From Paralichthys olivaceus (taxonomy: Eukaryota > Chordata > Actinopteri > Pleuronectiformes > Paralichthyidae): 64,000 nucleotides of DNA. Every line of letters begins with the position of its first letter. Position 1 is the first letter of the stretch. The notes below the pieces were generated by a model. The model saw only the letters and a list, made by a program, of their open reading frames with translations, had not been told where the DNA came from and ran no database searches. Positions 61,828-64,000 of this stretch are shown piece by piece. The position numbers and the translations under genes were made by a program. The stretch covers positions 26,436,501 through 26,500,500 of the forward strand of contig NC_091094.1 of NCBI RefSeq assembly GCF_024713975.1, given 5' to 3'.

Positions 61828-62367
61828 GTAAGAGGCGGCTCTGACTGTCACTGTGGCTGGATTCATGTAAAAGTGACTGGATTCAAAATGTAGGCTGAAT
61901 ATCACAGATGATTCTTACTGATAATATTCATTTTAAATGAGATTATAAATCACCAGTTGGTGGATTTAACTTTTGTCACATGCGGGCTTGTTTTTGAGAC
62001 ACACTGGTGTGTGATAATGAAGCAAAGACTCGGACACAACGTATATTTATCGAACAAGGAAATATCTCAGGTGAAAGCAGTTCCATTAAGTAGTAAGTAT
62101 TTTTTAAATGCCCCCCAAAACGGCTTAAATGCGCGACTCTTAATACGCCTTATTTTTTTAATAAGAGTTTTGAATGTGCGTGCGTAAAATCTGGACTCTC
62201 AGTCTCCCAAATAAACCAGAAGATTGCCTCTGATTACACAATGTAATCAAATTGGAGATGTTATAATATTTTATTTGTATTATTCCAGTGTAGAAAAAAT
62301 ATAGCTTAAGTGTATTTATATACCTTCAATCTACAGCCAAACCTTGTTCACAGAAGAAAACCACCGC

Positions 62368-62400
<33 letters not shown>

Positions 62401-63898
62401 ATTATCAACTCTTAATTACAGGAGTTTACATGGAGATGAGATTGGACATGAGCTCCAGTGTGAGTTGTGAAACAGGCCTGATTATTGAAGGTTAAACCAG
62501 GCTCCAGTTCGTTTATTGATGATCATTTATGATCATATGACATTTGTCCGACTCGGCTGGACAATAACCCATTTGGATTAAAGTCCCATGAATCAGAATT
62601 GTATAGTTTTACTTGTACTAATAATAGTAATGAAATCAGCATAATAGGAGTGTTTCTTTTAAAGTTTTAGGCCCCAGTATTGTTGTTGTGTGTGATCTCA
62701 GTGTATTCTCATATTTATGATAAATGCATCATATTCTAACAGCTGTAGGATCCCTGAACTCTGACCTGATCAGTCTGCATTTGACACCATGTCAACAAAT
62801 GCAGTGTTGGTACAATAAAATAGCAACAACAACACAATTACTGGTGCGTAACACAACCCTCTCTCCATGTGTCTCTCATCCTGCAGTGCTGAAAGCCGAG
62901 CAGACGAGCTTGCTCAAGTTCCCCATGTCCCCGCTGTCCTGCTCGCTGGGCTCGGCGCTCGGCCCCCCGCTGCTGTCCGTGCCTCCGGGCCTGCAGGTCG
63001 GCGCGGCGTCCCACCACCTGCCGCTGGACCTGCACCTCCGCGGGAAGCTGGAGCACGGAGCCGACGGAGGCAGCAAAGCCAAGAAGGGCCGCCGGAGCCG
63101 CACCGTGTTCACCGAGCTGCAGCTCATGGGCCTGGAGAAGCGCTTCGAGAAGCAGAAGTATCTGTCCACCCCAGATAGGTGCGGTTATTACCATTATTGT
63201 TGTTATTATTCTTATGTGTGTAGATGCCATACTTCTAAAATCAAAATACAAAAATAAATTTAAATTGAATCATCACACTTTATAAGAGATTCAAAAGCAT
63301 ACAGACTTCTGTTCCAGTGTTTCCAAAAACATGATGAGCATCACTCATTGTTAGAATTATATATTAAATCTCTCACCAGAGCATGAAAGGTGAGGACATG
63401 TGCATTATTTCATTCATTATTCTATGTACAGTTTCAATATGTTAATTTATGTAATATTTTATGAAGTAGATATAGATATTTTATTAGGTTTTAAGTTGTG
63501 TGTGTGTTTTTTTAAAGGAAATGTAAACTTTCACCATGTTGTTAAAACTCACAGTTACACACACAGGTAAAAAAGAAACCACCCAGCAGGACATGACCTC
63601 ATAGTTTTCAGTGGCAGCTCTGGCCCTGATGCCTTAAGCTGTTACCCAACAGTGTCCCTCTATGATTGAATGCTGCGACGAATAAAATGTGACAGAATTA
63701 TCCGAAACAACTGACAGAATGAAATGATTTGCCCAACCAGGAAACAAGCCCATGAGGTCTTCTTGTTGAATCATTGGATGATATGTGAAAGCTTTGGATT
63801 GTGTTCTCTACAGAATAGACCTCGCTGAGTCTCTGGGGCTCAGTCAGCTGCAGGTGAAAACATGGTACCAGAACAGACGCATGAAGTGGAAGAAAATT
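61626..63898 (+). CDS. barx1: BarH-like homeobox transcription factor Barx1 (3' end beyond window)
   Basis: Nuclear homeodomain protein that patterns the stomach, teeth and jaw cartilage. Three of the expected four coding exons are present: 61626-61827, 62887-63178 and 63814-63898. The first 193 codons are in frame across GT-AG introns. Seen: N-terminal [14 protein letters not shown] (engrailed-homology-like repressor motif) and [18 protein letters not shown], then the homeodomain from [20 protein letters not shown] (about residue 135) to [15 protein letters not shown] at the end of exon 3. [19 protein letters not shown] separates Barx1 from Barx2 and BarH1/2 by my recollection. The last exon (after KKI, phase 0) is cut by the window end. 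The gene is divergent from ptpdc1. Confidence 0.96.
61828..62886 (+). other. barx1: barx1 intron 1
   Basis: AT-rich with a GT microsatellite. No other exon was seen. Confidence 0.9.
62370..62399. repeat. (GT)n microsatellite in barx1 intron 1
   Basis: About 14 GT units. Confidence 0.95.
62887..63178 (+). CDS. barx1: barx1 exon 2 (first half of homeodomain)
   Basis: Acceptor CCTGCAG, coding [19 protein letters not shown], a GC-rich Pro/Leu/Gly linker, then [19 protein letters not shown] and [13 protein letters not shown], donor GTGCGG in phase 2. The exon is strikingly GC-rich compared with its introns. Confidence 0.95.
63179..63813 (+). other. barx1: barx1 intron 2 (splits the homeodomain)
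   Basis: Interrupts the Arg codon of STPDR within the homeodomain, at the equivalent junction in human BARX1 as I recall it. No other feature. Confidence 0.9.
63814..63898 (+). CDS. barx1: barx1 exon 3 (second half of homeodomain)
   Basis: Acceptor CTCTACAG, coding [19 protein letters not shown] and NRRMKWKKI, donor GTAAGT in phase 0. It carries the DNA-recognition helix with the invariant W-YQN-R residues. Confidence 0.96.
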
Positions 63899-64000
63899 GT
63901 AAGTCATTCTTCATTTTCTACGTTCACGATGATGATGATGATGATGATAGCAGTTGTCAACAACAAACAATAGGATTTATTTGCGTTGTGTATTATGTCA

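Noticed and set aside
62838..63251. 137-codon minus-strand frame over barx1 exon 2
   Set aside because: Antisense shadow of a GC-rich exon; no conserved domain.
1..64000. CRISPR arrays, prokaryotic operons, intact viral genes, tRNA or rRNA genes
   Set aside because: Looked for on both strands; the gene structure is eukaryotic throughout and the tRNA-like heads found belong to SINE-like repeats.

Overview
The window reads as nuclear DNA of a ray-finned fish, most likely a percomorph teleost. Genes are split by GT-AG introns, the intergenic DNA is AT-rich and full of (CA)n-type microsatellites, and there are teleost-style repeats: a Tc1-like transposon remnant, an L2/Rex1-type LINE tail, tRNA-derived SINE-like copies and a TTAA-flanked MITE. 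A flatfish-like source is only a guess from the MITE family.

Layout. 1-19.8 kb: gene-free 3' flank of wnt7a, with old repeats and several dense non-repetitive blocks that could be enhancers. 19,790-31,114 (minus): complete four-exon wnt7a, 349 codons. 34.8-35.07 kb (minus): a let-7f / let-7a microRNA pair whose mature arms are fully intact. 36.9-37.5 kb: a CpG-rich block, the best candidate for the start of the let-7 primary transcript. 39,611-55.7 kb (minus): ptpdc1, a dual-specificity-type protein phosphatase gene with nine coding exons per transcript, two alternative first coding exons and a non-coding 5' exon. 55.7-61.2 kb: spacer between the divergent ptpdc1 and barx1 promoters. 61,626-63,898 (plus): the first three coding exons of the homeobox gene barx1; the last exon lies beyond the window.

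How it fits together. barx1 facing away from ptpdc1, with let-7a/let-7f downstream on the ptpdc1 strand, is the arrangement of human 9q22.32. Next to it lies wnt7a, which in humans is alone on 3p25, whereas its paralogue WNT7B sits near let-7a-3/let-7b on 22q13. The window therefore appears to keep an old Wnt7-let-7 linkage that mammals lost for WNT7A. wnt7a (secreted ligand), let-7 (post-transcriptional repressor) and barx1 (transcription factor) are developmental regulators, which fits the amount of possible regulatory DNA; ptpdc1 acts at the centrosome/cilium. I found no CRISPR, operon, phage-like or otherwise unprecedented system. The noteworthy points are the linkage block, the miRNA pair and the ptpdc1 promoter/exon architecture.
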